This document shows positions 37,704 to 46,200 of a stretch of DNA of 64,000 nucleotides, piece after piece; the stretch's first letter is position 1; the number at the start of each line of letters is the position of its first letter. The stretch covers positions 176,492-240,491 of the forward strand of contig NZ_JAIUIE010000007.1 in the NCBI RefSeq assembly GCF_020165495.1, written 5' to 3'. This DNA comes from Mesorhizobium sp. BR1-1-16 (GTDB taxonomy: Bacteria; Pseudomonadota; Alphaproteobacteria; Rhizobiales; Kaistiaceae). The translations under genes were made by a program, and so were the position numbers. The notes below the pieces were generated by a model. It was not told the origin of the DNA, ran no database searches, and saw only the letters and a program-made list of their open reading frames with translations.

Positions 37704-38606
37704 ATGGGTAATTCTGTGCTCTCGAAGTTGCGGACTTATGCGCCAGCTATGAAGACGCTGTCGCTGCCGCGCGGCCGTCGCCACCTCCATTCGATGCCCA
37801 CATCGAGCGGTTACGAGATCCGCGATCAGCCGCCTTATGCCTGGGACGGCATGCAGCGGGGACAGACGGCGTTCACCGTCCTGCAGCACACAATCTCGGG
37901 TGTCGGCCAGCTTCGCTACGAGCGCCGTCGCTATCGTCTTCGAGCTGGCGATACGATGCTGGTCCTCATCCCGCACAACCACCGTTATTGGCTCGATCCC
38001 GGCGATCGCTGGGAATATTTCTGGATCTCGATGCATGGCCGCGAGGCGTTGCGGATCCATCGCGAGATCCTCGCCGCCAACGGGCCGGTTCTTCGCCTGC
38101 GTCCGGAAACGATCGAGCATCTCGCTCGCTGCACGCTGCGTTTCGTCGAAGGCGAGGGCGAGACGCCGGGCGCCGCCTCTGCCATCGCTTATGAAGCGGC
38201 CATGGCGCTGTTCGACGACGTGTTCGGCTCACACCCTGCCCTGCCGACCGAGGACGATGCGATGGCGAGGGCCGTTCGCTTCATCCTGGAAAACCTCGAC
38301 AAGCCGATCGCCGTTCCAGACCTCGCCGATGTCGCCGGCCTCAGCCGGGCGCATTTCACCCGCGTCTTCACCGAGAGCGAAGGGACACCGCCGGCCGAAT
38401 TCGTGCTTCAGCAGCGGATGAGGCGGGCGGCGTCGCTGCTCGCAAACGATGCGGCGATCTCGGTCAAGGAGGTCGCAGTGCTGATCGGGTTCGAGGATCC
38501 CAATTATTTCGCGAAGGTGTTCCGCCGCGTCTTCGGCACCAGCCCGACAGAATTCCGGACGACGGGCATGTACGCCACAGTCTCCGGGCCGGAACGGCCG
38601 CTGTAA
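37704..38606 (+). CDS. AraC-family regulator of the sugar locus (AgpT-like)
   Basis: A 300-residue regulator. The N-terminal half is an AraC-type cupin that senses sugar (RRRYRLRAGDTMLVLIPHNHRYWLDPGD). The C-terminal half (about residues 195-290) has two helix-turn-helix motifs (VPDLADVAGLSRAHFTRVFTE and VKEVAVLIGFEDPNYFAKVF) and the signature FRRVFGTSPTEFR. Divergent from the GH4 gene at 37521, with a 182-bp shared region. In Sinorhizobium an AraC protein, AgpT, activates the corresponding alpha-galactoside genes. Two later ATGs (37749, 37794) are possible starts. Confidence 0.87.
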   Translation: MGNSVLSKLRTYAPAMKTLSLPRGRRHLHSMPTSSGYEIRDQPPYAWDGMQRGQTAFTVLQHTISGVGQLRYERRRYRLRAGDTMLVLIPHNHRYWLDPGDRWEYFWISMHGREALRIHREILAANGPVLRLRPETIEHLARCTLRFVEGEGETPGAASAIAYEAAMALFDDVFGSHPALPTEDDAMARAVRFILENLDKPIAVPDLADVAGLSRAHFTRVFTESEGTPPAEFVLQQRMRRAASLLANDAAISVKEVAVLIGFEDPNYFAKVFRRVFGTSPTEFRTTGMYATVSGPERPL

Positions 38607-38694
38607 TGCCCAATCCGTGATCGGCGCCCGGTGCCATCGCCCATAAATACGGCAACCACCTTCCCATTGCATACAGTTCGCTTCGGTTTCAGCT

Positions 38695-38710
38695 TGGCAT
38701 GGCGCTTGCT
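38695..38710 (+). promoter_or_regulatory. Sigma-54 (RpoN) promoter of the guanidine operon
   Basis: TGGCATG (38695-38701), four bases, TTGCT (38706-38710) matches the RpoN consensus TGGCACG-N4-TTGCW with one change. The invariant GG and GC are separated by exactly 10 bases. Transcription would begin near 38720, where the riboswitch aptamer starts. No clear NtrC palindrome was found in 38607-38690. Confidence 0.7.
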
Positions 38711-38720
38711 CGATGGAGTT

Positions 38721-38839
38721 CATTGAGTTGGTGGCTAGGGTTCCGATCTCCGTGAGGGGATGCTGGTCCGAGAGCTGCCGCCGGGGCGGGAGACATCCGC
38801 ACCGGGCACGGCGGGATAAAATCCCGGGAGACCTCAGTG
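38721..38839 (+). promoter_or_regulatory. Guanidine-I (ykkC/yxkD) riboswitch aptamer
   Basis: The conserved blocks of the ykkC class occur in order: CTAGGGTTCCG at 38735, TGGTCCGAGAG at 38764, CACGGCGGGATAAAA at 38807-38821, then CCCGGGAGA. P1 forms between CATTGAG (38721-38727) and CTCAGTG (38833-38839) with one G-U pair. The class binds guanidinium and turns on genes for guanidine transport or breakdown, which is what follows. Confidence 0.95.
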
Positions 38840-38909
38840 GCCAGGCGTTGGCGACGGGTAGGTCTTTGCCAATTCCTGGTTCCAGTGAAACCCTGACCGG
38901 AGTTGGCAA
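38829..38909 (+). promoter_or_regulatory. Expression platform of the guanidine riboswitch
   Basis: Two alternative pairings are visible. AGACCT (38829-38834), which shares its last bases with the 3' strand of P1, can pair with AGGTCT (38860-38865). TTGCCAA (38866-38872) can pair with TTGGCAA (38903-38909), closing over the GGAG ribosome-binding site (38899-38902) and the first base of the start codon. The first is exclusive with P1, as expected for an ON switch. Confidence 0.5.
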
Positions 38910-39994
38910 TGCACGTCTCGAACACCCTGAAGCGCAGCCTCGCCGCCGGCCTGATCGCCGCCGCGGTCACCGCCCTCTCGTTCACCGGCGCCGCCGAAGC
39001 CGCGCCCAAGAAGGACTTCAAGCTCGCCTGGTCGATCTATGTCGGCTGGATGCCGTGGCAGTGGGCCGCCGACCAGGGCATCGTCAAGAAGTGGGCCGAC
39101 AAATACGGCATCAAGATCGACGTCGTTCAGATCAACGACTATGTCGAATCGATCAACCAGTACACGGCCGGCGGCTTCGATGCGGTGACGCTGACCAATA
39201 TGGACGGGCTGTCGATCCCGGCCGCCGGCGGCGTCGATACCACCGCGGTTCTGGTCGGCGACTTCTCGAACGGCAACGACGCCATCATCCTGAAGGACAA
39301 GAAGACGCTGGCCGACATCAAGGGCCAGAAGGTCAATCTCGTCGAATTCTCCGTCTCGCACTATCTCCTCGCTCGCGCGCTTTCGACCATCGGTCTCGCC
39401 GAGAAGGACCTCAGCGTCGTCTCGACGTCGGATGCTGACATGGTCGCCGCATGGTCGACACCCGATGTCACATCCGTTGTGACATGGAACCCGATCGTCG
39501 CCGAGATCATGGCAACGCCGGGCGCCAACAAGGTGTTCGATTCCTCGCAGATCCCCGGCGAAATCATCGACCTGACGGCCGCCAACACTGCGACGCTCAA
39601 GGACAATCCCGATTTCGGCAAGGCGCTCGCGGGTGCATGGTACGAGACTATGGCGATCATGTCGTCGGATACGCCGGAAGGAAAAGCGGCCCGCGAGGCG
39701 ATGGGCAAGGCGTCCGGCACCGATCTCGCCGGCTATGAGGCCCAGCTCAAGGCAACGCGCATGTTCTTCAAGCCAGACGAGGCGGCCGCCTTCGCCAAGA
39801 GCCCGGAGATCAGCGCCACCATGGACCATGTCCGCGGCTTCCTGTTCGAGCACGGCCTGCTCGGCAACGGCGCCGCTTCGCCTGACGTCGTCGGCATTGA
39901 ACTCGCAGACGGCAAGGTGCTCGGCGATACCGGCAATGTGAAGCTGCGCTTCACCGATGCCTACATGGCCGCCGCGGCGGCTGGAAAGCTCTAG
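38909..39994 (+). CDS. Periplasmic binding protein of the guanidine operon (NitT/TauT type, annotated 'urea ABC transporter' in relatives)
   Basis: A 361-residue binding protein with a signal peptide (about residues 1-30, LAAGLIAAAVTALSFTGAAEA, cleavage after AEA). The mature part starts KDFKLAWSIYVGWMPWQWAADQGIV, typical of nitrate/taurine/SsuA-like proteins, with GGFDAVTLTNMDGL and SVSHYLLARAL later. In many bacteria this protein lies downstream of guanidine-I riboswitches and was named for urea because of the adjacent carboxylase. Guanidine or a guanidino compound is the likely ligand by context. The ATG at 38909 follows GGAG. Confidence 0.88.
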   Translation: MHVSNTLKRSLAAGLIAAAVTALSFTGAAEAAPKKDFKLAWSIYVGWMPWQWAADQGIVKKWADKYGIKIDVVQINDYVESINQYTAGGFDAVTLTNMDGLSIPAAGGVDTTAVLVGDFSNGNDAIILKDKKTLADIKGQKVNLVEFSVSHYLLARALSTIGLAEKDLSVVSTSDADMVAAWSTPDVTSVVTWNPIVAEIMATPGANKVFDSSQIPGEIIDLTAANTATLKDNPDFGKALAGAWYETMAIMSSDTPEGKAAREAMGKASGTDLAGYEAQLKATRMFFKPDEAAAFAKSPEISATMDHVRGFLFEHGLLGNGAASPDVVGIELADGKVLGDTGNVKLRFTDAYMAAAAAGKL

Positions 39995-40016
39995 TGCGGC
40001 TCTGTCATCCCCTGCG

Positions 40017-40039
40017 GTTCCCGGGCCCGGCCCGGGAAC
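40017..40039 (+). terminator. Intercistronic hairpin after the binding-protein gene
   Basis: GTTCCCGGGC and GCCCGGGAAC form a perfect 10-bp stem with a 3-base loop, 22 bp beyond the binding-protein stop. No T-run, so stabilisation of the upstream message or partial attenuation is more likely than full termination. Confidence 0.5.
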
Positions 40040-40061
40040 TTCTGACATCGGAGCCTGCCCG

Positions 40062-40883
40062 ATGCGGCTGATCAATCGGCGCCCTGCCCCCGGCGTTGCG
40101 CGACTGCTGGCGCTCATTCCATTCGTTCTCGTGGTGGTGGCCTATCTCATTGGGTCCGGGATCCGACTTGCGGAAAACCCGTCCGACAAGCTTCTGCCCT
40201 CCTTCGCGAGCTTCGCCGCCGCCATCAACCGGATGGCGTTCCAGCTCGACCCGCGCACCGGCGACATCCTGCTGCTCGTCGATACGGAAGCGAGCCTCTA
40301 TCGCCTGTTCGCGGCGCTGGCGATTGCGGTCATCATCGGCCTCGTTCTCGGCATCGTCATCGGCCTCCTGCCCTATTTCCGGGCCGGGCTCGGCAGTTTC
40401 GTCGCGGTGGTCTCGATGGTTCCGCCACTGGCGCTGCTGCCGATCCTCTTCATTACCATGGGCCTTGGCGAGGCGTCCAAGATCGCGCTGATCGTTATCG
40501 GCGTCGCGCCATGCCTCGTGCGCGATGTCGCGCTCCGGGTCGGCGACTTGCCGCCGCAGCAATCGATCAAGGCGCAGACGCTCGGCGCCTCGACCTGGCA
40601 GATCATCCTCCGCGTGGTGCTACCGCAAACGCTGCCGCGCCTGATCGATTCGCTGCGCCTGCAGATCGGACCCGCATGGCTGTTCCTGATCGCCGCCGAA
40701 GCGATCGCCTCGGAATCCGGCCTCGGCTACCGCATCTTCCTGGTGCGCCGCTATCTCGCGATGGATGTGATCCTCCCCTATGTCGCCTGGATCACCCTCC
40801 TCGCCTTTCTGATGGACCGGACGCTTGCGGTCCTCCAGCGCCGCGCCTTCCCATGGTTTGAAGCCGCACGGGCTTCAGGATGA
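40062..40883 (+). CDS. ABC importer permease of the guanidine operon
   Basis: A 273-residue permease of the NitT/TauT (SsuC) family with about six helices. The ATPase-contacting EAA segment is IKAQTLGASTWQIILRVVLPQTLPRLIDSLR. GPAWLFLIAAEAIASESGLGYRIF is the typical region after it. It is followed 10 bp later by the ATPase gene, and is separated from the binding-protein gene by a strong hairpin. Confidence 0.92.
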   Translation: MRLINRRPAPGVARLLALIPFVLVVVAYLIGSGIRLAENPSDKLLPSFASFAAAINRMAFQLDPRTGDILLLVDTEASLYRLFAALAIAVIIGLVLGIVIGLLPYFRAGLGSFVAVVSMVPPLALLPILFITMGLGEASKIALIVIGVAPCLVRDVALRVGDLPPQQSIKAQTLGASTWQIILRVVLPQTLPRLIDSLRLQIGPAWLFLIAAEAIASESGLGYRIFLVRRYLAMDVILPYVAWITLLAFLMDRTLAVLQRRAFPWFEAARASG

Positions 40884-40893
40884 GGAACCGGCC

Positions 40894-41730
40894 ATGAACG
40901 CCATCATCGTCAAGGATGTCTGGAAGGAATATGACGGCCGCGTCATCCTCGAAGGCATCAATCTCGAGATCGCGCCGCGCGCTTTCGTTGCGCTGGTCGG
41001 CCCGTCCGGCTGTGGCAAGACGACGTTCCTGCGCATGCTTCTCTCGGAGGAACGGCCGGATCGCGGCACGATCACCATCGCTGGCGCGCCACTCCCTCGC
41101 GAGCCTGGCGCCGATCGCGGCGTCGTATTCCAGCGCTATTCGGTATTTCCGCATTTGACGGTGCTCGGCAATGTCGTGCTCGGGCTTGAACTGAAGGCAG
41201 CACCCTTGCTTGGTCGCCTGTTTGGCTCCAGCCGTCGCGCGGCCGAGGACGAGGCGCGCGGCATGCTGGCCGCCGTCGGCCTTGCCGGATCGGAAGAGAA
41301 ATATCCGGCGCAGCTTTCGGGCGGCATGCAGCAGCGGCTTGCCCTGGCGCAGGCGTTGATCGCCAAGCCCAAGGTGCTGCTGCTCGATGAGCCCTTTGGC
41401 GCACTCGATCCCGGCATTCGCGCCGAGATCCACGTTCTCATGCAGAAGCTCTGGCACGAGCGCCCGCTCACCGTCGTCATGGTGACGCACGACCTGTCGG
41501 AGGCGTTCTCGCTCGGGACGCGCGTCATCGCCTTTGAACGCCGCCGCAACGAACCCTCCGATGGCGGCCGCTATGGCGCCACCATCACCCGCGATTTCGA
41601 AGTGTGGCCGAAGCGCATTGCCGGCGAGCCGAGACCTTCGAAGAAGAAGACCATGCCCGGCCGGGACGACCCGGTACCATCGACGGGATCACTCCGGGAC
41701 GACCCGGCCCTCCAAGGAGACACGCCGTGA
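40894..41730 (+). CDS. ABC importer ATPase of the guanidine operon
   Basis: A 278-residue NitT/TauT-type ATPase: Walker A GPSGCGKTTF (about residues 37-46), Q-loop VFQRYSVFPHL, signature LSGGMQQRLALAQAL and Walker B VLLLDEPFGALDPG. After the domain there is a C-terminal tail of about 30 charged residues containing two RDDP repeats encoded by a 14-bp hairpin-forming direct repeat. The stop overlaps the GTG start of the next gene (GTGA). Confidence 0.93.
   Translation: MNAIIVKDVWKEYDGRVILEGINLEIAPRAFVALVGPSGCGKTTFLRMLLSEERPDRGTITIAGAPLPREPGADRGVVFQRYSVFPHLTVLGNVVLGLELKAAPLLGRLFGSSRRAAEDEARGMLAAVGLAGSEEKYPAQLSGGMQQRLALAQALIAKPKVLLLDEPFGALDPGIRAEIHVLMQKLWHERPLTVVMVTHDLSEAFSLGTRVIAFERRRNEPSDGGRYGATITRDFEVWPKRIAGEPRPSKKKTMPGRDDPVPSTGSLRDDPALQGDTP
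41661..41707 (+). repeat. Two copies of a 14-bp hairpin-forming repeat
   Basis: CCGGGACGACCCGG occurs at 41661-41674 and again at 41694-41707. Each copy folds as a 5-bp stem with an ACGA loop. The period is 33 bp, so the reading frame of the ATPase is kept and 11 residues are repeated in part. The second copy ends 6 bp before the ribosome-binding site of the next gene. Confidence 0.75.
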
Positions 41731-42563
41731 ACGAGGCGATGCACCCGGCTTTGGACAAGGCCGCCGAGATCGAGGCCAACCGCAGACGCTATGAGGAACT
41801 GAAGGCAGCCGGCGATACCGCCGCTCCGCGCGCCTTGCCCTCGCCGACGCCGCAAGGCGCCGCGCCGATCGCCGAAAGCGCGGTTATCCATCGCGAGACG
41901 ATCCCCGGCGGCTGGTACACGACGCTCAGGCTGCAGGCCGGCACGGCGCTCCGCCTCTTCAACACGTCCGGAACATCCGGCGTCTCGCTGTTCGCCTGGA
42001 ACGCGAACGATACCAGCGAGCGCTACAACAGCGCGGACACGGTCAAGATCCAGTGGACGTCCGAACTCCGCAAAGGCCGCGTTCTCTTCTCCGATATGGG
42101 CCGCGTGCTGTTCTCGATCATTGAGGATACGACCGGCGCCCATGACACCATCGTCGGCGGTTCGACGCCGGCCTCGAACGCCCGCAAATATGGCGATGCC
42201 AGCCTTCGCTCGACCCGCGAGAACATGCTCCTCGCCGCTGGCAAGCACGGCCTCGGCCTCCGCGACCTCGCGCCGGTGATCACGTTCTTCGCGCCCGTCA
42301 TCGTCGATGCATCGGGCCAGCTTGCCTGGCGCGATGGCGTCGTCGGCGCTGGCGATTTCGTCGATCTTCGCGCCGAGATGGACGTCATCGTCGCGCTCTC
42401 GAACTGCCCGCATCCGCTCGCGCCGGACACGAGCTTCGAGCCCGGCCCAATCGAAGCGATCGTCCACAGCGTGCCGCCTGCAGCCGACGACGATCTTTGC
42501 CGCACGGCCACCGCAGAAGCCCGCCGCGGCTTCGACAACAACGCCCGCCAAGCGCGCATCTGA
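41727..42563 (+). CDS. cgdA: DUF1989 protein, carboxyguanidine deiminase subunit (urea amidolyase-associated protein 1 type)
   Basis: A 278-residue DUF1989 protein. The family core is IHRETIPGGWYTTLRLQAGTALRLFNTSGTSGVSLFAWNA, DTSERYNSADTVKIQWT and LRSTRENMLLAAGKHGL, ending with SNCPHPL. Proteins of this pair, long called urea amidolyase-associated proteins, were shown to form a deiminase that removes ammonia from carboxyguanidine to give allophanate. Assignment of this one as the A subunit follows gene order and is not certain. GTG at 41727 has AAGGAG at ideal spacing and overlaps the ATPase stop. Confidence 0.82.
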   Translation: MNEAMHPALDKAAEIEANRRRYEELKAAGDTAAPRALPSPTPQGAAPIAESAVIHRETIPGGWYTTLRLQAGTALRLFNTSGTSGVSLFAWNANDTSERYNSADTVKIQWTSELRKGRVLFSDMGRVLFSIIEDTTGAHDTIVGGSTPASNARKYGDASLRSTRENMLLAAGKHGLGLRDLAPVITFFAPVIVDASGQLAWRDGVVGAGDFVDLRAEMDVIVALSNCPHPLAPDTSFEPGPIEAIVHSVPPAADDDLCRTATAEARRGFDNNARQARI

Positions 42564-42573
42564 GGGGGACGCC

Positions 42574-43239
42574 ATGAACCAGTCTGTTGCGGGCTTCCTC
42601 GCCCTCCCGGTCGGCCTTGATCCCGCCAAGGCGATCTACGACTTCACCATCCCCGCCAACAAACCCTGGACCGGCGTGGTCCGGCGCGGCCAGATCCTGC
42701 GCATCGTCGATCTCGAAGGCCAGCAGGCGGTCGACACGCTGTTCTACAGCCTCGCCGACACAAGCGAACGCTACAGCGCGCAGGACACGATCCTCGAGCA
42801 AGGCGCGCCCTACGTCACCACAGGCACGCGGCTCGTTTCCAATATCGGCAATGTCATGGCGACGGTCGTCGCCGACACCAGCGGCCGGCACGATACCTCG
42901 GCCGGCGCCTGCTCCTGCGAGGCGAATACCGTCCGCTTTGGCCACCACACCCGCTACATGCATGCCTGCCGCGAGAACTTCATCATCGCGATGGCGGCGC
43001 ATGGCATGACCAAGCGCGACATCGTGCCGAACATCAATTTCTTCATGAACGTGCCGATCGAGCCGGACGGCAAGCTCGCGATTGTCGACGGCGTCTCCAA
43101 ACCCGGCGACCATGTCGATATTCTCGCCGCCATGGACGTCATCTGCGCGATCTCGAACTGCCCGCAGGTCAACAATCCCTGCAACGGCTTCAACCCGACG
43201 CCGGTACGCGTGATGATTTTCGATCCGGCGGTCGCATAA
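42574..43239 (+). CDS. cgdB: DUF1989 protein, carboxyguanidine deiminase subunit (urea amidolyase-associated protein 2 type)
   Basis: A 221-residue paralogue of the preceding protein. It shares the fold blocks GQILRIVDLEGQQAVDTLFYS, DTSERYSAQDTI, and HACRENFIIAMAAHGM. It has additional cysteines that look like metal ligands (GACSCEAN near residue 112, C131, SNCPQVNNPCNGF at the end), most of which the first subunit lacks. This suggests that it carries the catalytic metal. It starts 10 bp after the first subunit and 4 bp before the carboxylase gene. Confidence 0.82.
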   Translation: MNQSVAGFLALPVGLDPAKAIYDFTIPANKPWTGVVRRGQILRIVDLEGQQAVDTLFYSLADTSERYSAQDTILEQGAPYVTTGTRLVSNIGNVMATVVADTSGRHDTSAGACSCEANTVRFGHHTRYMHACRENFIIAMAAHGMTKRDIVPNINFFMNVPIEPDGKLAIVDGVSKPGDHVDILAAMDVICAISNCPQVNNPCNGFNPTPVRVMIFDPAVA

Positions 43240-43243
43240 CATC

Positions 43244-46200
43244 ATGTTCCAGAAGGTTCTCATCGCAAACCGGGGCGAGATCGCCAGCCGGATCATCCGC
43301 ACATTGCGCCGGATGGGCATTGCCTCGGTCGCCGTCTATTCCGAGGCCGACCGCTTCGCCCGCGCCGCGCTCGACGCCGACGAAGCCGTCGCCATCGGCC
43401 CGGCCGCGCCGAAGGAAAGCTATCTCAATATCGACGCCATCATTGCCGCCTGCCGCGCCACCGGCGCGGAGGCCGTGCATCCGGGCTACGGCTTCCTTTC
43501 CGAAAACGCCATCTTTGCGGAACGCCTTGCGGATGCCGGCATCCGGTTCATCGGCCCAAGGCCGGCGCATCTCCGCGATTTCGGTCTGAAGCACACGGCG
43601 CGTGCGCTCGCGGAGGGATCAGGCGTGCCGCTGCTCCCCGGTAGCGGTCTGCTCGGTTCTGCCGACGAAGCCATCGCAGCCGCAAGCCGCGTCGGCTACC
43701 CGGTCATGTTGAAGAGCACGGCCGGCGGTGGCGGCATCGGCATGCAACTTTGCCATGATGCGGCCGAGCTCGCCGCCCGCTTCGAGACCGTGCAGCGCAT
43801 GGCAACGTCAAGCTTCGGCGATGCGCGCGTCTATCTGGAGCGCTATGTCTCCGTCGCCCGCCATGTCGAGGTGCAGATCTTTGGCGACGGCAAGGGCCGC
43901 GTCGTGGCGCTTGGCGAGCGCGACTGCTCGCTGCAACGGCGTAACCAGAAGGTTGTCGAGGAGACCCCGGCGCCGAACCTCTCCCATACTATTCGTGCCC
44001 GGCTTCAGTCTGCCGCGATCGCGCTCGGCGAGAGCGTCGCCTACGAATCCGCCGGCACGGTCGAGTTCATCTATGACGTGGCGCGCGACGACGTCTCGTT
44101 CCTCGAGGTCAACACCCGCCTGCAGGTCGAGCACCCGGTCACCGAGGCTGTCTTCGGCGTCGATCTCGTCGAATGGATGATCCGCCAGGCGGCCGGCGAG
44201 TTCGATTTGCCTGCGCAGGCATCGCTGGTCCCGACTGGGGCCGCGATGGAGGTGCGCGTCTATGCCGAGAACCCGCAGGCTGACTTTCGGCCGCAAGCCG
44301 GTCTGCTGACCGAGGTTCGCTGGCCGGAAGGCGTGCGCGTCGACGGCTGGATCGAAACCGGGACGGAGGTGACCGCCTGGTATGATCCCTTGCTCGCCAA
44401 GGTCATCGTGCATGGCGCCGACCGGGCAGAGGCCCTAGGCCGATTGAAATCCGCGTTGGACGAAACCTCAGTCCAAGGTATCGAAACGAACCTCGACTAT
44501 CTCCGCGCCATCGCCGGATCGGAGCTTTTCGTGAGCGGTGAGGTTTCGACCGCGGCGCTGAAGACACTGCCCTTCGTGCCGCGCGCCATCGAGGTTCTCG
44601 CACCCGGCGCGCAATCGAGCGTGCAGGACTATCCCGGCCGGGTGGGTCTGTGGAATGTCGGCGTACCGCCTTCAGGTCCGATGGACAGCCGCTCGCATCG
44701 TCTCGCGAATCGCATCGTCGGCAATGCCGAAGATGCGGCGGCGCTGGAACTGACCGTCTCCGGGCCGATGCTTCGCTTCCATCGCGCCGCCATCATCGCA
44801 ATCACCGGCGCCGACATGGCGCCGAAGCTCGATGGCGTGCCGATTCCCTGCTTCGCGCCGGTCAATGTCCCGGCTGGCGCGGTGCTCGCCTTCGGCGCGG
44901 TTTCCGGACCCGGCCAACGCAGCTATCTCGCCGTTCGCGGTGGCATCGATGCGCCGCTCTTCCTCGGCTCGCGTGCCAATTTCAGCCTCGGGCGTTTCGG
45001 CGGCCACGCGACCGGAACACTCCGCGCTGGCGATGCGTTGAAGATCGGCGATGGCATCGCGTCAGAGCCGATGACGCCCGCCGACGACGAGCGCCCCGAA
45101 CTGACCCGCGACTGGACGATCGGCGTCCGCTCGGGCCCGCATGGCGCGCCGGACTTCTTCACCGAGGGCGATATTTCCGCGTTGTTCTCGGCCCGCTACG
45201 AGGTGCATTTCAACTCATCGCGCACCGGCGTCCGCTTGATCGGCCCGCAGCCAACATGGGCCCGCGCCGATGGCGGCGAGGCTGGCCTGCATCCCTCCAA
45301 TATCCACGACAACGCCTACGCGATCGGCTCGATCGACTTTACCGGCGACATGCCGATCATCCTCGGGCCTGACGGCCCAAGCCTCGGCGGCTTCGTCTGT
45401 CCCGCTGTCATCACGCGCGACGAACTGTGGAAGATCGGCCAATTGAAGCCGGGCGACGGCGTGCGGTTTGTCGAGGCGGAGGTGGCTGAAGCGCCCTCAC
45501 CCTACCCCTCTCCCGCAAGCGGGAGCGAGGGCGCCGGCGCGACTGCCGCCAATGGAACTGAACCGCTGCAAACCGCGCAACCGAGCCCCCTCTCCCTCCG
45601 GGAGAGGGCCTTCGCCCCCGCCTCCCCGATCCTGCGGTCCAACGAAACGGGCCCGGTCCGCGTCGTCTATCGCCGGGCTGGCGATGACAATCTGCTCGTC
45701 GAGTACGGATCGATGATGCTCGACATCGCGCTGCGCCTGCGCATCCATCTGCTGATGGAGGCTGTCGCCGCGGCGCGCCTCAAAGGGCTGATCGAACTGA
45801 CGCCGGGCATCCGCTCGCTGCAACTTCATTTTGACAGCACGGTTCTGCCGGTCAGCCGATTGATCGACGCATTGGAAGAGATTGAGGCAGGGTTGCCAGC
45901 TGCGGAAGAGGTCAGCGTTCCCTCGCGCATCGTCCACCTACCGCTTTCGTGGAACGATCCCTCCGTCCAGCTCGCGATGCGGAAATATCAAGAGCTCGTC
46001 CGACCCGACGCGCCATGGTGTCCCTCGAATATCGAATTTATCCGCCGCATCAACGGCCTTGCTTCGGAAGGCGACGTCAAGCGGATCGTCTTCGACGCCG
46101 ATTATCTCGTGCTCGGCCTCGGCGATGTTTATCTCGGCGCGCCGGTAGCGACCCCGCTCGATCCGCGCCACCGCCTTGTGACGACCAAATACAATCCGGC

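Noticed and set aside
38607..38690. NtrC binding site upstream of the sigma-54 promoter
   Set aside because: Only partial half-sites (such as GGTGCC) are present; no convincing TGCACC-N5-GGTGCA palindrome.
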